Part shown: positions 34,407 through 42,372 of the stretch, in pieces
How the letters are laid out: the number at the start of each line of letters is the position of its first letter
Position numbering within the stretch: position 1 is the stretch's first letter
From: CAYSJU01 sp964431495
Lineage (GTDB): Bacteria > Omnitrophota > Gorgyraeia > Tantalellales > Tantalellaceae
Length of the DNA stretch: 64,000 nt
Direction: 5' to 3'
Assembly (NCBI GenBank): GCA_964431495.1
Contig: CAYSJU010000008.1
Location: 13,273-77,272 of the forward strand
Translations under genes and position numbers: made by a program
Notes under the pieces: generated by a model
The model's input: only the letters and a program-made list of their open reading frames with translations
Database searches by the model: none
What the model was told of the DNA's origin: nothing

Positions 34407-34469
34407 TATTGATTATAGTATGTTATTTTATGTTTACCCTAAGTTTTATACAGGAGGGGGTTCTGAGGC

Positions 34470-35639
34470 ATGGAGTTTTCAGAAAGAATAAAAAGAGTGC
34501 AGCCTTCCGCGACCCTTGGCATAACTTCAAAGGCAAAGGCCATGCTCAAGGATGGCAGGGACGTGGTCGTGCTTGCTGCTGGTGAGCCTGATTTTGATAC
34601 GCCCAAAGTTATTAAAGAAGCTGCCGTAAAGGCCATGAGGGACGGACTCACTAAATACACGCCAGTAGGGGGAACTGTGTCGCTCAAGGATGCCATTTGT
34701 CGTAAATTTAGCGATGAAAACAACTTAAGTTACAATTCCGACGAGGTTATGGCCTCTGACGGTGCCAAGCATTCACTATATAATATATTTCAGGTCATAT
34801 GCAACCCCGGGGACGAGGTCCTGATGATCCATCCTTACTGGGTGAGTTATCCTGAGATGGTTAGGCTGGCAGGAGGGGAACCCCGGTTCCTTGCGCCATC
34901 CATTGAGCAAGGTTTTAAGGTCGTGGCAGAGGATATACAGGCGGCTTTAACGAACAGGACCAGGGCCCTTATAATCAACAGCCCTTCGAATCCGGCGGGC
35001 GTGGTCTATGAGAAGGAAGAACTGACTGAAATAGCCGAAGTATGTATTGAGAACGGGATCATTATCATCAGCGATGAGATCTACGAGAAGATCATCTATG
35101 ACGGGAGAGAACATGTTTCGATCGCGTCTCTCTCTGATAAAGCACACGCGGCCGCTATCGTGGTCAACGGTGTTTCAAAGACTTTCGCCATGACGGGGTG
35201 GAGAATAGGATACATGGCAGGTAACAGGGATGTTATAAAACAAGCCACGACCCTGCAGAGCCATTCCACGTCCAATCCGTCTTCTATAAGTCAGGCAGCC
35301 GCTGAATGCGCGCTTTCAGCCGGAATAGATGACATAGTGGAAAGCAACAGGCTCCAGTTCCAGGAGAGAAGGGATTTTTTAATGGAACTCTTGTCGGGTG
35401 AAGAAAAGATCACGCCATTTAAGCCGGCAGGCGCTTTTTATCTTTTCTGCGATATTTCTCGGTGCGGAATGGATTCAGTGACTTTTTCCCAGAAGCTTCT
35501 TGAGGAAAAGCAGGTGGCCGTTATTCCGGGAGCGCCTTTTGGAGAGGACCGGTACATCCGGATAAGTTTTGCCACGGGGATGGATGTGATAGAAAAAGGG
35601 ATTGAGAGGATAAAAGAATGGATCAATACAAGGCGGTGA
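34470..35639 (+). CDS. Class I PLP aminotransferase (aspartate/prephenate type)
   Basis: 389 residues, fold-type I aminotransferase of subgroup Ib. The N terminus MEFSERIKRVQPSATLGITSKAKAM and LAAGEPDFDTPKVIKEAAVKAM are typical of aspartate/prephenate aminotransferases. Other motifs are YTPVGGTVSLKDAI, the NSPSNPAGVVY substrate segment, the PLP-phenol SDEIYEKIIYDG, the Schiff-base Lys in VSKTFAMTGWRIGY, and a C-terminal RISFATGMDVIEKGIERI. CAGGAGGGGG lies upstream. It likely makes aspartate, or arogenate from prephenate; I cannot separate these. leuC follows after 1 nt. Confidence 0.92.
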   Translation: MEFSERIKRVQPSATLGITSKAKAMLKDGRDVVVLAAGEPDFDTPKVIKEAAVKAMRDGLTKYTPVGGTVSLKDAICRKFSDENNLSYNSDEVMASDGAKHSLYNIFQVICNPGDEVLMIHPYWVSYPEMVRLAGGEPRFLAPSIEQGFKVVAEDIQAALTNRTRALIINSPSNPAGVVYEKEELTEIAEVCIENGIIIISDEIYEKIIYDGREHVSIASLSDKAHAAAIVVNGVSKTFAMTGWRIGYMAGNRDVIKQATTLQSHSTSNPSSISQAAAECALSAGIDDIVESNRLQFQERRDFLMELLSGEEKITPFKPAGAFYLFCDISRCGMDSVTFSQKLLEEKQVAVIPGAPFGEDRYIRISFATGMDVIEKGIERIKEWINTRR

Positions 35640-35640
35640 C

Positions 35641-36906
35641 ATGAGACAGACGATCGCGGAAAAAATATTATCAGAACATTGCGGGAAAAGGGCAAGATCC
35701 GGAGATATTGTTATTGCCAAAGTGGATTTTTGCTTCGGGCAGGACGGGACGAGCGGGATGATAATAGACAGTTTTCGCAAAATGGGTGTGAAGGATGTTT
35801 TTAGCAGCAGGAGAGCCTGTATGGTGATCGACCACTCGGCGCCGAGTCCCAACATAGGGGTATCCGCCATACATGCCAAGATGAGGGGTTTCGGCAAGGA
35901 ATACGGAGTACCTGTTTTTGACATTGGCAGCGGTGTCTGCCATCAGGTGATCCCGGAACAGGGATTTGTGACCTGCGGGGATCTGGTCCTTGGCGCTGAT
36001 TCGCACACCTGTACGTACGGGGCGCTCAATACCCTTGCCACGGGTGTCGGATCGACCGACCTTGCCATAACGCTTGCCAGCGGAAAGAACTGGTTGAAAG
36101 TGCCGGAGACGATAAAAGTGATCATAGACGGTGAACTGCCGAAAGGCGTCTTTTCCAAGGACGTGGTTCTTAATATCGTAGGGGATATAGGCGCTGACGG
36201 CGCTACCTACGAGGCCATGGAATTTTACGGGGAAGTTATTGACGATTTCAGCATGGATGCCCGTTTTACCGTTTCCAACATGGTCGTTGAGATGGGGGCT
36301 AAATGCGGTATCATGCGCGCTGACAGGAAGACATTAGCATGGCTGAAGAAACACTCTTCGAGAGAGCCTAAACCTGTCGAACCGGATAATGACGCGAGGT
36401 ATGCGGAGATCCGCGAGTATGATATGTCTGAACTGGCGCCGCAGGTCGCGCGGCCCCACACCGTTGACAATGTGTGCGATATCGAAGAGGTCGAAGGAAC
36501 GCCAATCAACGAGGTATATATCGGCACATGCACCAATGGAAGGATGGAAGACCTGAAAATAGCCGCGAGTATATTAAAAGGGAAGAAAACGGCTCCTGGG
36601 ATAAAACTTATTATAACGCCCGCGTCACGCGACATATACCTGCATGCCATGAAAAAGGGTTTGATCGGAACATTCCTGGAAGCGGGCGCTGTGGTGAACA
36701 ATCCAGGATGCGGTCCATGTGTCGGGACGCACCAGGGGGTTCTGGCTGACGGTGAGAGCGCGTTTTCCACGGCCAACAGAAATTTTAAGGGAAGGATGGG
36801 TAACCCTAACTCCAGTATTTATCTGGGAAGTCCTGCCTCGGCCGCGGCTACTGCGCTGGCCGGTGAAATAGCGGATCCCAGGGAGTTTAGTCGTAGACTG
36901 AAGTAA
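35641..36906 (+). CDS. leuC: 3-isopropylmalate dehydratase / homoaconitase family, large subunit
   Basis: 421 residues, the short archaeal-type LeuC. The [4Fe-4S] cluster cysteines are seen in IGTCTNGR (about residue 298) and NPGCGPCVGTHQG (Cys about 357 and 360). GADSHTCTYGALNTLATGVGSTDLA and GADGATYEAMEFYGE are conserved aconitase-fold segments. It partners with the small subunit at 36986. Substrate could be isopropylmalate, citramalate or homocitrate derivatives; no leuA or leuB is in this window. It starts 1 nt after the aminotransferase. Confidence 0.92.
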   Translation: MRQTIAEKILSEHCGKRARSGDIVIAKVDFCFGQDGTSGMIIDSFRKMGVKDVFSSRRACMVIDHSAPSPNIGVSAIHAKMRGFGKEYGVPVFDIGSGVCHQVIPEQGFVTCGDLVLGADSHTCTYGALNTLATGVGSTDLAITLASGKNWLKVPETIKVIIDGELPKGVFSKDVVLNIVGDIGADGATYEAMEFYGEVIDDFSMDARFTVSNMVVEMGAKCGIMRADRKTLAWLKKHSSREPKPVEPDNDARYAEIREYDMSELAPQVARPHTVDNVCDIEEVEGTPINEVYIGTCTNGRMEDLKIAASILKGKKTAPGIKLIITPASRDIYLHAMKKGLIGTFLEAGAVVNNPGCGPCVGTHQGVLADGESAFSTANRNFKGRMGNPNSSIYLGSPASAAATALAGEIADPREFSRRLK

Positions 36907-36985
36907 CAGAGATCAGAGGTCAGAAATCAGAAGGCAGAAGGGATTTTCCATCCGACATCTGACTTCTGAAAACAAAGGAGAGAAG
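36907..36985. repeat. AGTCAGA-word spacer between leuC and leuD
   Basis: Degenerate direct copies of ATCAGAGGTCAGAAATCAGA and GGCAGAAG, then inverted TCTGACTTCTGA (AGAAGTCAGA complement) near 36958-36969. It belongs to the same general class of self-complementary spacers as those at 5.9, 9.2 and 43.0 kb but uses a different word. Confidence 0.6.
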
Positions 36986-37489
36986 ATGCACAACTATGCG
37001 CACCGGTTGAAAATTGAGGACGACATCAATACCGATTACGTCATTTCCGGGCGGTATAAGTTCAAGATACAGGATCCAAAGGAACTCGCGAAACACATTT
37101 TTGAGGACATGGAGCCAGCTTTTCATGAAAGGATCAAAAAAGGCGATTTTCTTGTAACGGGCGAGAATTTCGGGTGCGGGTCGTCCAGGGAACAGGCCCC
37201 GGTGGCCTTGAAGGCGAGCGGCTTGAAGGCGGTCATTGCCAGGAGCTACGCGCGGATATTTTACCGTAACGCGTTTAACGTGGGGCTCTGTCTGGTGGAA
37301 TGCGAGACAAGGTTTATCGACGATATGGACGAGATCGAACTGGACATGGAGCACAATATGGTAAAGAACCTGACCAAGGGGATAAACATAGATTTTAAAC
37401 CCATCCCTAGGATAATGAGAGAGTTTCTGGAAAAGGGCGGAGTTGTGGAGTATTTCAAGGAGAAGAAAGGGTTTAGCGAGCTGGTCTAG
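36986..37489 (+). CDS. leuD: 3-isopropylmalate dehydratase / homoaconitase family, small subunit
   Basis: 167 residues, the length of archaeal-type LeuD. The swivelling domain shows DDINTDYVISGRY, the family motif GENFGCGSSREQAPVALKASGLKAVIARSYARIFYRNAFNVGL, and a C-terminal PRIMREFLEKGGVVEYFKEK. AAAGGAGAG lies upstream. It forms the heteromer with the leuC product. Confidence 0.92.
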   Translation: MHNYAHRLKIEDDINTDYVISGRYKFKIQDPKELAKHIFEDMEPAFHERIKKGDFLVTGENFGCGSSREQAPVALKASGLKAVIARSYARIFYRNAFNVGLCLVECETRFIDDMDEIELDMEHNMVKNLTKGINIDFKPIPRIMREFLEKGGVVEYFKEKKGFSELV

Positions 37490-37504
37490 CGCAATACGGG
37501 GAGG

Positions 37505-37532
37505 GCATGACGCATGGCGCATGGCGCATGGC
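37505..37532. repeat. GCATGGC tandem repeat (4 copies) at the lipB start
   Basis: GCATGAC followed by three GCATGGC units. The 7-bp period places ATGs in all three frames; the one at 37514 opens the lipB frame. Same unit as at 10745-10767 and 15782-15795. Confidence 0.85.
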
Positions 37533-38218
37533 AAAAGGGAGAGTTAGAAGTCCGAGATCTCGGGATAATGACGTATGAACAGGCCATGCAGGCGCAGCAG
37601 GCCATCGTGGATAGAAGAATAAGAAAAGAGATCCCCGATACACTGCTCATCGTGGAACATTTTCCGGTGGTTACAATGGGCCGGCTTGCCATGGAAAGCA
37701 GCATAATAGACAGGGACTATTTTCACAAAAAAGGCATCCCGGTTATTGAAACAAACAGGGGAGGGAAGATAACTTATCACTCCCCGGGGCAGCTGGTATT
37801 GTATCCGGTCATAGATTTGGGAGAGAAAAAAAAAGATATCGCTTTTTACATAGATCTCTTGGAAAAGACCGCGGTCCGGAGCTTGGGGAGATTAGGCGTT
37901 CCGGCAGCAAGGGGAGACGGTCGGAGGGGCGTCTGGGTGAACGGAAGGAAGATAGCGTTTATCGGGATAGGGATAAGGCGCTGGGTCACTTTCCACGGTA
38001 TAAGCGTGAACATAAATAACGATACGGAGGCTTTTTCAAAGATGCATCCCTGCGGAGAAAATGACATCAGGGTCATTTCAGCAAAGCGGGTGATCGGCCG
38101 CCAGATCGACATGGAAAAGGCAAGAGAAGTGTTCACTGAACAGTTCATCTCGGACCTTGAGGTCGAGTATGCTAAGTTTCCACCTACGAGGTGGAAATAT
38201 ACCATTTCCACCTCGTAG
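37514..38218 (+). CDS. lipB: Octanoyltransferase LipB
   Basis: Transfers octanoyl from acyl carrier protein to lipoyl domains, the first step of lipoate synthesis. It is 234 residues. Motifs are RGGKITYHSPGQLVLYPVIDL (about residues 82-102), the Lys of RKIAFIGIGIRRWVTFHGISVNI and the catalytic Cys of MHPCG. The start is uncertain: ATG 37514 sits inside the GCATGGC repeat, and a family-like start would be close to LEVRDLGIMTYEQA. The last 13 codons, including the stop, fall in the CCACCT hairpin pair. The next gene encodes a lipoyl domain. Confidence 0.9.
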   Translation: MAHGAWQKGELEVRDLGIMTYEQAMQAQQAIVDRRIRKEIPDTLLIVEHFPVVTMGRLAMESSIIDRDYFHKKGIPVIETNRGGKITYHSPGQLVLYPVIDLGEKKKDIAFYIDLLEKTAVRSLGRLGVPAARGDGRRGVWVNGRKIAFIGIGIRRWVTFHGISVNINNDTEAFSKMHPCGENDIRVISAKRVIGRQIDMEKAREVFTEQFISDLEVEYAKFPPTRWKYTISTS

Positions 38219-38223
38219 GTGGT
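38177..38223. repeat. Inverted pair of CCACCT hairpins at the lipB 3' end
   Basis: TTTCCACCT-ACG-AGGTGGAAA (38177-38197, perfect 9-bp arms) followed by its reverse-complement version CCACCT-CGT-AGGTGG (38208-38222). The lipB stop codon TAG (38216-38218) lies in the second hairpin. The 15-mer core equals 23762-23776. Confidence 0.85.
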
Positions 38224-38237
38224 AGTAAGGTACCATC

Positions 38238-38471
38238 ATGGAAATAAGACTACCGGAACTTTCCGAAGGCAGCAGCGATGCCGTATTGACCTCGTGGCAT
38301 GCGGCGGAGTCGGACCATGTGACCGAGGGACAGGACCTTGCCGAGATAGTCACTGATAAGGCGACTTTTGACATGCCCGTGCCCTGCAGCGGTAAACTGG
38401 TAAAAATACTGAAAAAAGAAGGCGAGAGAGTCGCAGTTAACGAGATAATCGCTAAAATTCAAGAAGATTAG
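38238..38471 (+). CDS. Free-standing lipoyl-domain protein
   Basis: 77 residues consisting of a single biotinyl/lipoyl carrier domain (MEIRLPELSEGSSDAVLTSW, then VTDKATFDMPVPCSGKLVKILKKEG). The DKA Lys at about residue 41 is the expected lipoylation site and matches the 2-oxoacid dehydrogenase E2 type, not the biotin MKM type. No E2 catalytic or subunit-binding domain follows. Directly after lipB, it may be the acceptor of LipB-derived octanoyl groups. Weak ribosome-binding site AGTAAGG. Confidence 0.88.
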   Translation: MEIRLPELSEGSSDAVLTSWHAAESDHVTEGQDLAEIVTDKATFDMPVPCSGKLVKILKKEGERVAVNEIIAKIQED

Positions 38472-38484
38472 GACAGGAGAAGTA

Positions 38485-39669
38485 ATGGAAGAATCTAACA
38501 GGATGAAGAGATTGCCGCTTTACCTTTTCACGATCATTGATGATCTGAAAAAGAAAGCGATGGAAAAGGGCATGGATATCATCGACCTCGGTATGGGAAA
38601 CCCGGACCAGCCCACTCCAAAACATATTATTAATGAGCTTTGCAGGCGCGTGAAAAACCCGGAGAACCACGGGTATTCCCGTTCAATAGATGTGAACGAA
38701 TGCCAGCTCAGGGAGGCCATCTCAAAGTGGTATAAGGGGAGGTTCCATGTGGACCTTGACCCGGAAACGGAGGTCCTGCCGCTCATAGGCTCAAAGGAAG
38801 GGATCGCACATATTTCGCTGGCCTTTCTGAATAACGAAGACATAGCCCTGGTGCCGAATCCGGCTTATCCCGTTCATTTTAACGGCGTGCTCGTGGCCGG
38901 GGGTATCCTGCATAATCTTCCCACAACCGAGGGAAACGGTTATTTGCCGAATTTTGATGACATCCCCAAAAATATTCTAAAAAATTGCAAAATGATGTTT
39001 CTGAGCTATCCACATAATCCTACTTCCGCGGTAGCAACGCCAGCCTTTTTTAAAAAAGCCCTGGCTTTCTGCAAAAAACACAGGATCATACTGATAAATG
39101 ACCTCGCATATTCTGATATTGTTTTTGACGGGTATAATGCTCCAAGCCTTTTACAGATCCCAGGCGCGCTTAAAGGAGCGATAGAGTTCCACACTTTGAG
39201 TAAATCCTATAATATGGCGGGCTGGAGGATCGGTTTTGCGGTAGGAAATGCCGGCATTTTAGGGTCCCTGGCAAAAATAAAAGGCTACATCGATTTCGGC
39301 TTGTTCAAACCTGTTCAGTATGCCGCTATTAAAGCGCTGACCGGACCACAGGACTGTGTCCATAAGCAGGTCGCGTTGTATAAGAGAAGGCGTAATGTCA
39401 TGGTTAATGCCCTTGCCAGAGCGGGGTGGAAGGTCCCTAAGCCAAGGGCGACATTTTACCTGTGGGCGCGGATACCTGATAAATACAGTGCCCTAACATC
39501 CATGGAATTCGCGTCTCTCTTGATAAGGGAAGTTGGTGTGGTGGTCGCCCCGGGCACGGGTTTCGGCGAATATGGAGAAGGGTTTATACGTTTTGCACTG
39601 GTAAGGGACGAGGATAGGCTTGTGGAAGCCGCCGAGAGGATCAAGAAACTTATCGAGATGGAGACATGA
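38485..39669 (+). CDS. PLP aminotransferase, AlaC / LL-diaminopimelate aminotransferase type
   Basis: 394 residues, fold-type I aminotransferase. It begins MEESNRMKRLPLYLFTIIDDLKKKA, then IIDLGMGNPDQPTPKHII, YPHNPTSAVA, NDLAYSDIVFDGY and the PLP Lys in TLSKSYNMAGWRIGFAVGN. These fit the family containing AlaC-type alanine transaminases and DapL2 LL-diaminopimelate aminotransferases. The sequence alone does not decide which. ACAGGAGAAG precedes the ATG. Four nt overlap the next gene as ATGA. Confidence 0.9.
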   Translation: MEESNRMKRLPLYLFTIIDDLKKKAMEKGMDIIDLGMGNPDQPTPKHIINELCRRVKNPENHGYSRSIDVNECQLREAISKWYKGRFHVDLDPETEVLPLIGSKEGIAHISLAFLNNEDIALVPNPAYPVHFNGVLVAGGILHNLPTTEGNGYLPNFDDIPKNILKNCKMMFLSYPHNPTSAVATPAFFKKALAFCKKHRIILINDLAYSDIVFDGYNAPSLLQIPGALKGAIEFHTLSKSYNMAGWRIGFAVGNAGILGSLAKIKGYIDFGLFKPVQYAAIKALTGPQDCVHKQVALYKRRRNVMVNALARAGWKVPKPRATFYLWARIPDKYSALTSMEFASLLIREVGVVVAPGTGFGEYGEGFIRFALVRDEDRLVEAAERIKKLIEMET

Positions 39670-40784
39670 GCAAAAAAGTCCTTCTTTTTTATATTACTCA
39701 GTTTTCTGGCCACTATCAGGCGGCCAAAGCCATTGAAAGAGCTCTTCTCGGGCTGGACGGCAGCATAGAGGCGGACATGATAAATGCTTTTGATTTCACG
39801 AACCCCATACTCGGGAGGATCATCACCAGGGCTTATCTGGAGGTCATAAAGAAGAAACCGGAGCTCTGGGGAAATATCTATGATAACCCCAGCGTGCTCG
39901 AAAAGATGAAGAAGGCCAGGGAAGCCCTGCATAAATATAATAAACCCAAGATAAAAAAGCTACTGGACACCTTTGCTCCGGACGCTGTTTATTGCACCCA
40001 GGCGTTCCCCTGCGGGATGGTGGCCGATTACAAAAGGGCATACGGGAAAGATATCCCACTGATAGCGGTCTTGACCGATCACGCGCCGCATTCATACTGG
40101 ATATTCGACGAAGTGGATGTTTACGTGGTCCCTTCGGAAAGGACTGCTGATATCATGGAACAAAAAGGGATTTCCCGGGAAAAGATCAGGATATACGGCA
40201 TACCCGTTGATCTGAGGTTCAAGGAGGAGCAAAAGAAGGATCCCATAAGAGTTGACCTGGGGATTTCTCCTGAAAAATCAACCGTTCTTATTATGGGCGG
40301 CAGCCAGGGGCTGGGGGCCATGGAAGGTGTTGTTAAATCCTTTTTAGGCGATGAAGAACACCCCTATCAATTACTGGTCGTTACCGGCATAAACAAGAAG
40401 CTGTACAAGCGTCTGCTGGATATAATCCCTTCTGAGAACAGACTTATTAAGCTTCTCCCATATACCGAGAACATAGAAGAACTGATGGAAGTCTCCGATA
40501 TAATTATCACCAAACCCGGTGGTATAACCACGGCGGAAGCGTTGGCCAAGAGGCTTCCGATACTGATAATCAATCCAATACCGGGGCAGGAGTTCCTGAA
40601 TACCGAGTATCTGGTCAAAGAGGGCGTGGCCATTGAGGCCGAAGATTTTAATGAGATACACGATACTATAAACGAGCTGTTCAGCTCGCCGGATACCTTG
40701 AGGAAGATGAAAGAGAACGCTGAAAGGGTGGCCAGGCCGGACAGCGCTTTGAAAATAGCGGAGCTGGTCGTAAAGGGGATCTGA
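39666..40784 (+). CDS. Glycosyltransferase, MGDG-synthase / UgtP-like (GT28)
   Basis: 372 residues. The N-terminal acceptor half fits the MGDG synthase type (LLFYITQFSGHYQAAKAIERAL, with LTDHAPHSYWIF); the C-terminal half is a GT-B nucleotide-sugar domain (ILIMGGSQGLGAMEGVV, LLPYTENIEELMEVSDIIITKPGGITTAEALAKRLPILIINPIPGQE). Likely adds a sugar to diacylglycerol or another membrane lipid on the inner membrane. Overlaps with the upstream aminotransferase and downstream acyltransferase suggest one operon. Confidence 0.88.
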   Translation: MSKKVLLFYITQFSGHYQAAKAIERALLGLDGSIEADMINAFDFTNPILGRIITRAYLEVIKKKPELWGNIYDNPSVLEKMKKAREALHKYNKPKIKKLLDTFAPDAVYCTQAFPCGMVADYKRAYGKDIPLIAVLTDHAPHSYWIFDEVDVYVVPSERTADIMEQKGISREKIRIYGIPVDLRFKEEQKKDPIRVDLGISPEKSTVLIMGGSQGLGAMEGVVKSFLGDEEHPYQLLVVTGINKKLYKRLLDIIPSENRLIKLLPYTENIEELMEVSDIIITKPGGITTAEALAKRLPILIINPIPGQEFLNTEYLVKEGVAIEAEDFNEIHDTINELFSSPDTLRKMKENAERVARPDSALKIAELVVKGI

Positions 40785-41656
40785 TGTTGTATTTTGTTTT
40801 TTGCACCGGGTTTTTTCTTATAAAAATATTTCCTCTTAAAGTATGTTATGGCGTGGCGGAAGTCGTCGCCCGCCTTTATTATATTTTTGCCAGTAAAGAC
40901 AAAGAAGCGTTAAGGGAGAACCTGCGTGTTGTCCTTGGCGAAGACGTGAGCCCTGTGGAGATAGATGCGCACGTCCTGGGGGTGTTCAGGAATTTCGGCA
41001 AATACCTTGCGGATTTTTTCAAGTTTTCCAGGTTGAGGGAAGAGTATATTCTTGAACATATAGAAATAAAAGGACTTAACTACCTGGATAAATACCTCTC
41101 CCAGGGGAAGGGCGCAATAATCGCCGCGGTTCACCTGGGCAACTGGGAGCTTGGAGCCGCTGTTGTCGGGGTCATGGGATACCCGTTTAACGCGATCGTT
41201 CTGCAACATAAGGACAGGCGGATAAACGATCTTTTTGTGCGGCAAAGGTGTGCTAACAATATAAAAATCATACATTTAGGGATGCAATTAAAGCAGTGTT
41301 TCAAAGTGCTCAAATCAAATGAGCTGTTGGCTGTTGCAGCCGACAAGGATTACACGGGAAATAATGAATGTGTGAATTTCTTTGGCAGGAAAGCATTTTT
41401 ACCCAAAGGAGCGGCAGTATTGAGCCTGAGGACCGGCGCTCCGATAATAGCATGTTCTTTGGTCCGCAATAAGGATAATACCTTCAAGATGGTGTTTGAA
41501 GAGCCGGTAAAACACGAGCGCACCGGAGACGATGAGAAGGATATGAAGGCTATTATGGAAGGATATCTGACTGTTTTCGAGAAACATATTCGGGAGTATC
41601 CCGACCAATGGTATGTATTTGAAAAGATATGGGAGCAAGAGCTGATAATACGATAG
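40784..41656 (+). CDS. Lipid A biosynthesis acyltransferase (LpxL/HtrB family)
   Basis: 290 residues. An N-terminal membrane segment (LYFVFCTGFFLIKIFPLKVCYGVAEVVARLYY) is followed by the acyltransferase domain. The catalytic HxxxxE is in HLGNWELGAAVVG (about residue 117). KDYTGNNECVNFFGRKAFLPKGAAVLSLRTGAPIIAC is a conserved late segment. It likely adds a secondary acyl chain to lipid A or a related glycolipid, which supports a diderm cell. The start shares one nt with the upstream stop. The glycosyltransferase genes on both sides suggest an envelope-lipid cluster. Confidence 0.9.
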   Translation: MLYFVFCTGFFLIKIFPLKVCYGVAEVVARLYYIFASKDKEALRENLRVVLGEDVSPVEIDAHVLGVFRNFGKYLADFFKFSRLREEYILEHIEIKGLNYLDKYLSQGKGAIIAAVHLGNWELGAAVVGVMGYPFNAIVLQHKDRRINDLFVRQRCANNIKIIHLGMQLKQCFKVLKSNELLAVAADKDYTGNNECVNFFGRKAFLPKGAAVLSLRTGAPIIACSLVRNKDNTFKMVFEEPVKHERTGDDEKDMKAIMEGYLTVFEKHIREYPDQWYVFEKIWEQELIIR

Positions 41657-42372
41657 TGGTCATACCAGCCTATAACGAGGCCAGGACCATCGGCCGCATT
41701 GTGTGCGATGTAGTGAAGATGGGTTTTAATGTCCTGGTAATGGACGACGGGTCTACCGATAACACCGAACGCGAAGCGCTTGATAACGGCGCGATGGTTG
41801 TCCGCAACAAAAGAAACCTGGGTAAGGGGATAACGATAAGAGAAGGTTCGCGTCATGTGTTCGAAAAGATGAACTATGAATGGATGATCATTATGGACGG
41901 GGACGGGCAGCATCATCCGGAGGACATGCCCCTGTTCATTAAAGCCAGCCAGCAGGACGGCGTTGAGATAATCCTGGGCAACCGGATGAAGTATGCGAAG
42001 AACATGCCGTCGGTCAGATACTGGACGAACAAATTCACGTCATGGATGGTGTCCGGCCTGTGCGGGCAGGACATACCCGATTCCCAGTGCGGATACAGGC
42101 TGATCAAACTTGACGCCCTGAAAAAGATGGAGTTGATGACGAACAGGTACGATATAGAGTCTGAAATTATAATCGAGGCTGCCAGGAACCATCTGAGGAT
42201 GGCGTCTGTTCCGATCGAGACCATTTACGGGGACGAAGTCTCAGAAATAAAGCCAGTGCGAGATACTTTCAAGTTTTTCAACCTTGTCTTCAGACATTAT
42301 TTTGGTAAAAATGGATTACGAGGAACAAAGAAAAAGAATGGTGGAGGAGCAGCTTATCCCAAGGGGGATTGA
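41629..42372 (+). CDS. Family 2 glycosyltransferase, dolichol-phosphate-mannose synthase-like
   Basis: 247 residues. GT-A fold motifs are IVVIPAYNEARTIGRIV, VMDDGSTDNTEREA, KRNLGKGITIREG and the metal-binding DGDGQHHPEDMPLFI; SQCGYRLIKLDALKKM and a C-terminal FNLVFRHYF follow. It most resembles enzymes that transfer sugar to a polyprenyl phosphate. No multi-spanning C-terminal membrane domain is present. The start overlaps the acyltransferase by 28 nt, and its end overlaps pcm by about 60 nt, an unusually long overlap. Confidence 0.9.
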   Translation: MGARADNTIVVIPAYNEARTIGRIVCDVVKMGFNVLVMDDGSTDNTEREALDNGAMVVRNKRNLGKGITIREGSRHVFEKMNYEWMIIMDGDGQHHPEDMPLFIKASQQDGVEIILGNRMKYAKNMPSVRYWTNKFTSWMVSGLCGQDIPDSQCGYRLIKLDALKKMELMTNRYDIESEIIIEAARNHLRMASVPIETIYGDEVSEIKPVRDTFKFFNLVFRHYFGKNGLRGTKKKNGGGAAYPKGD

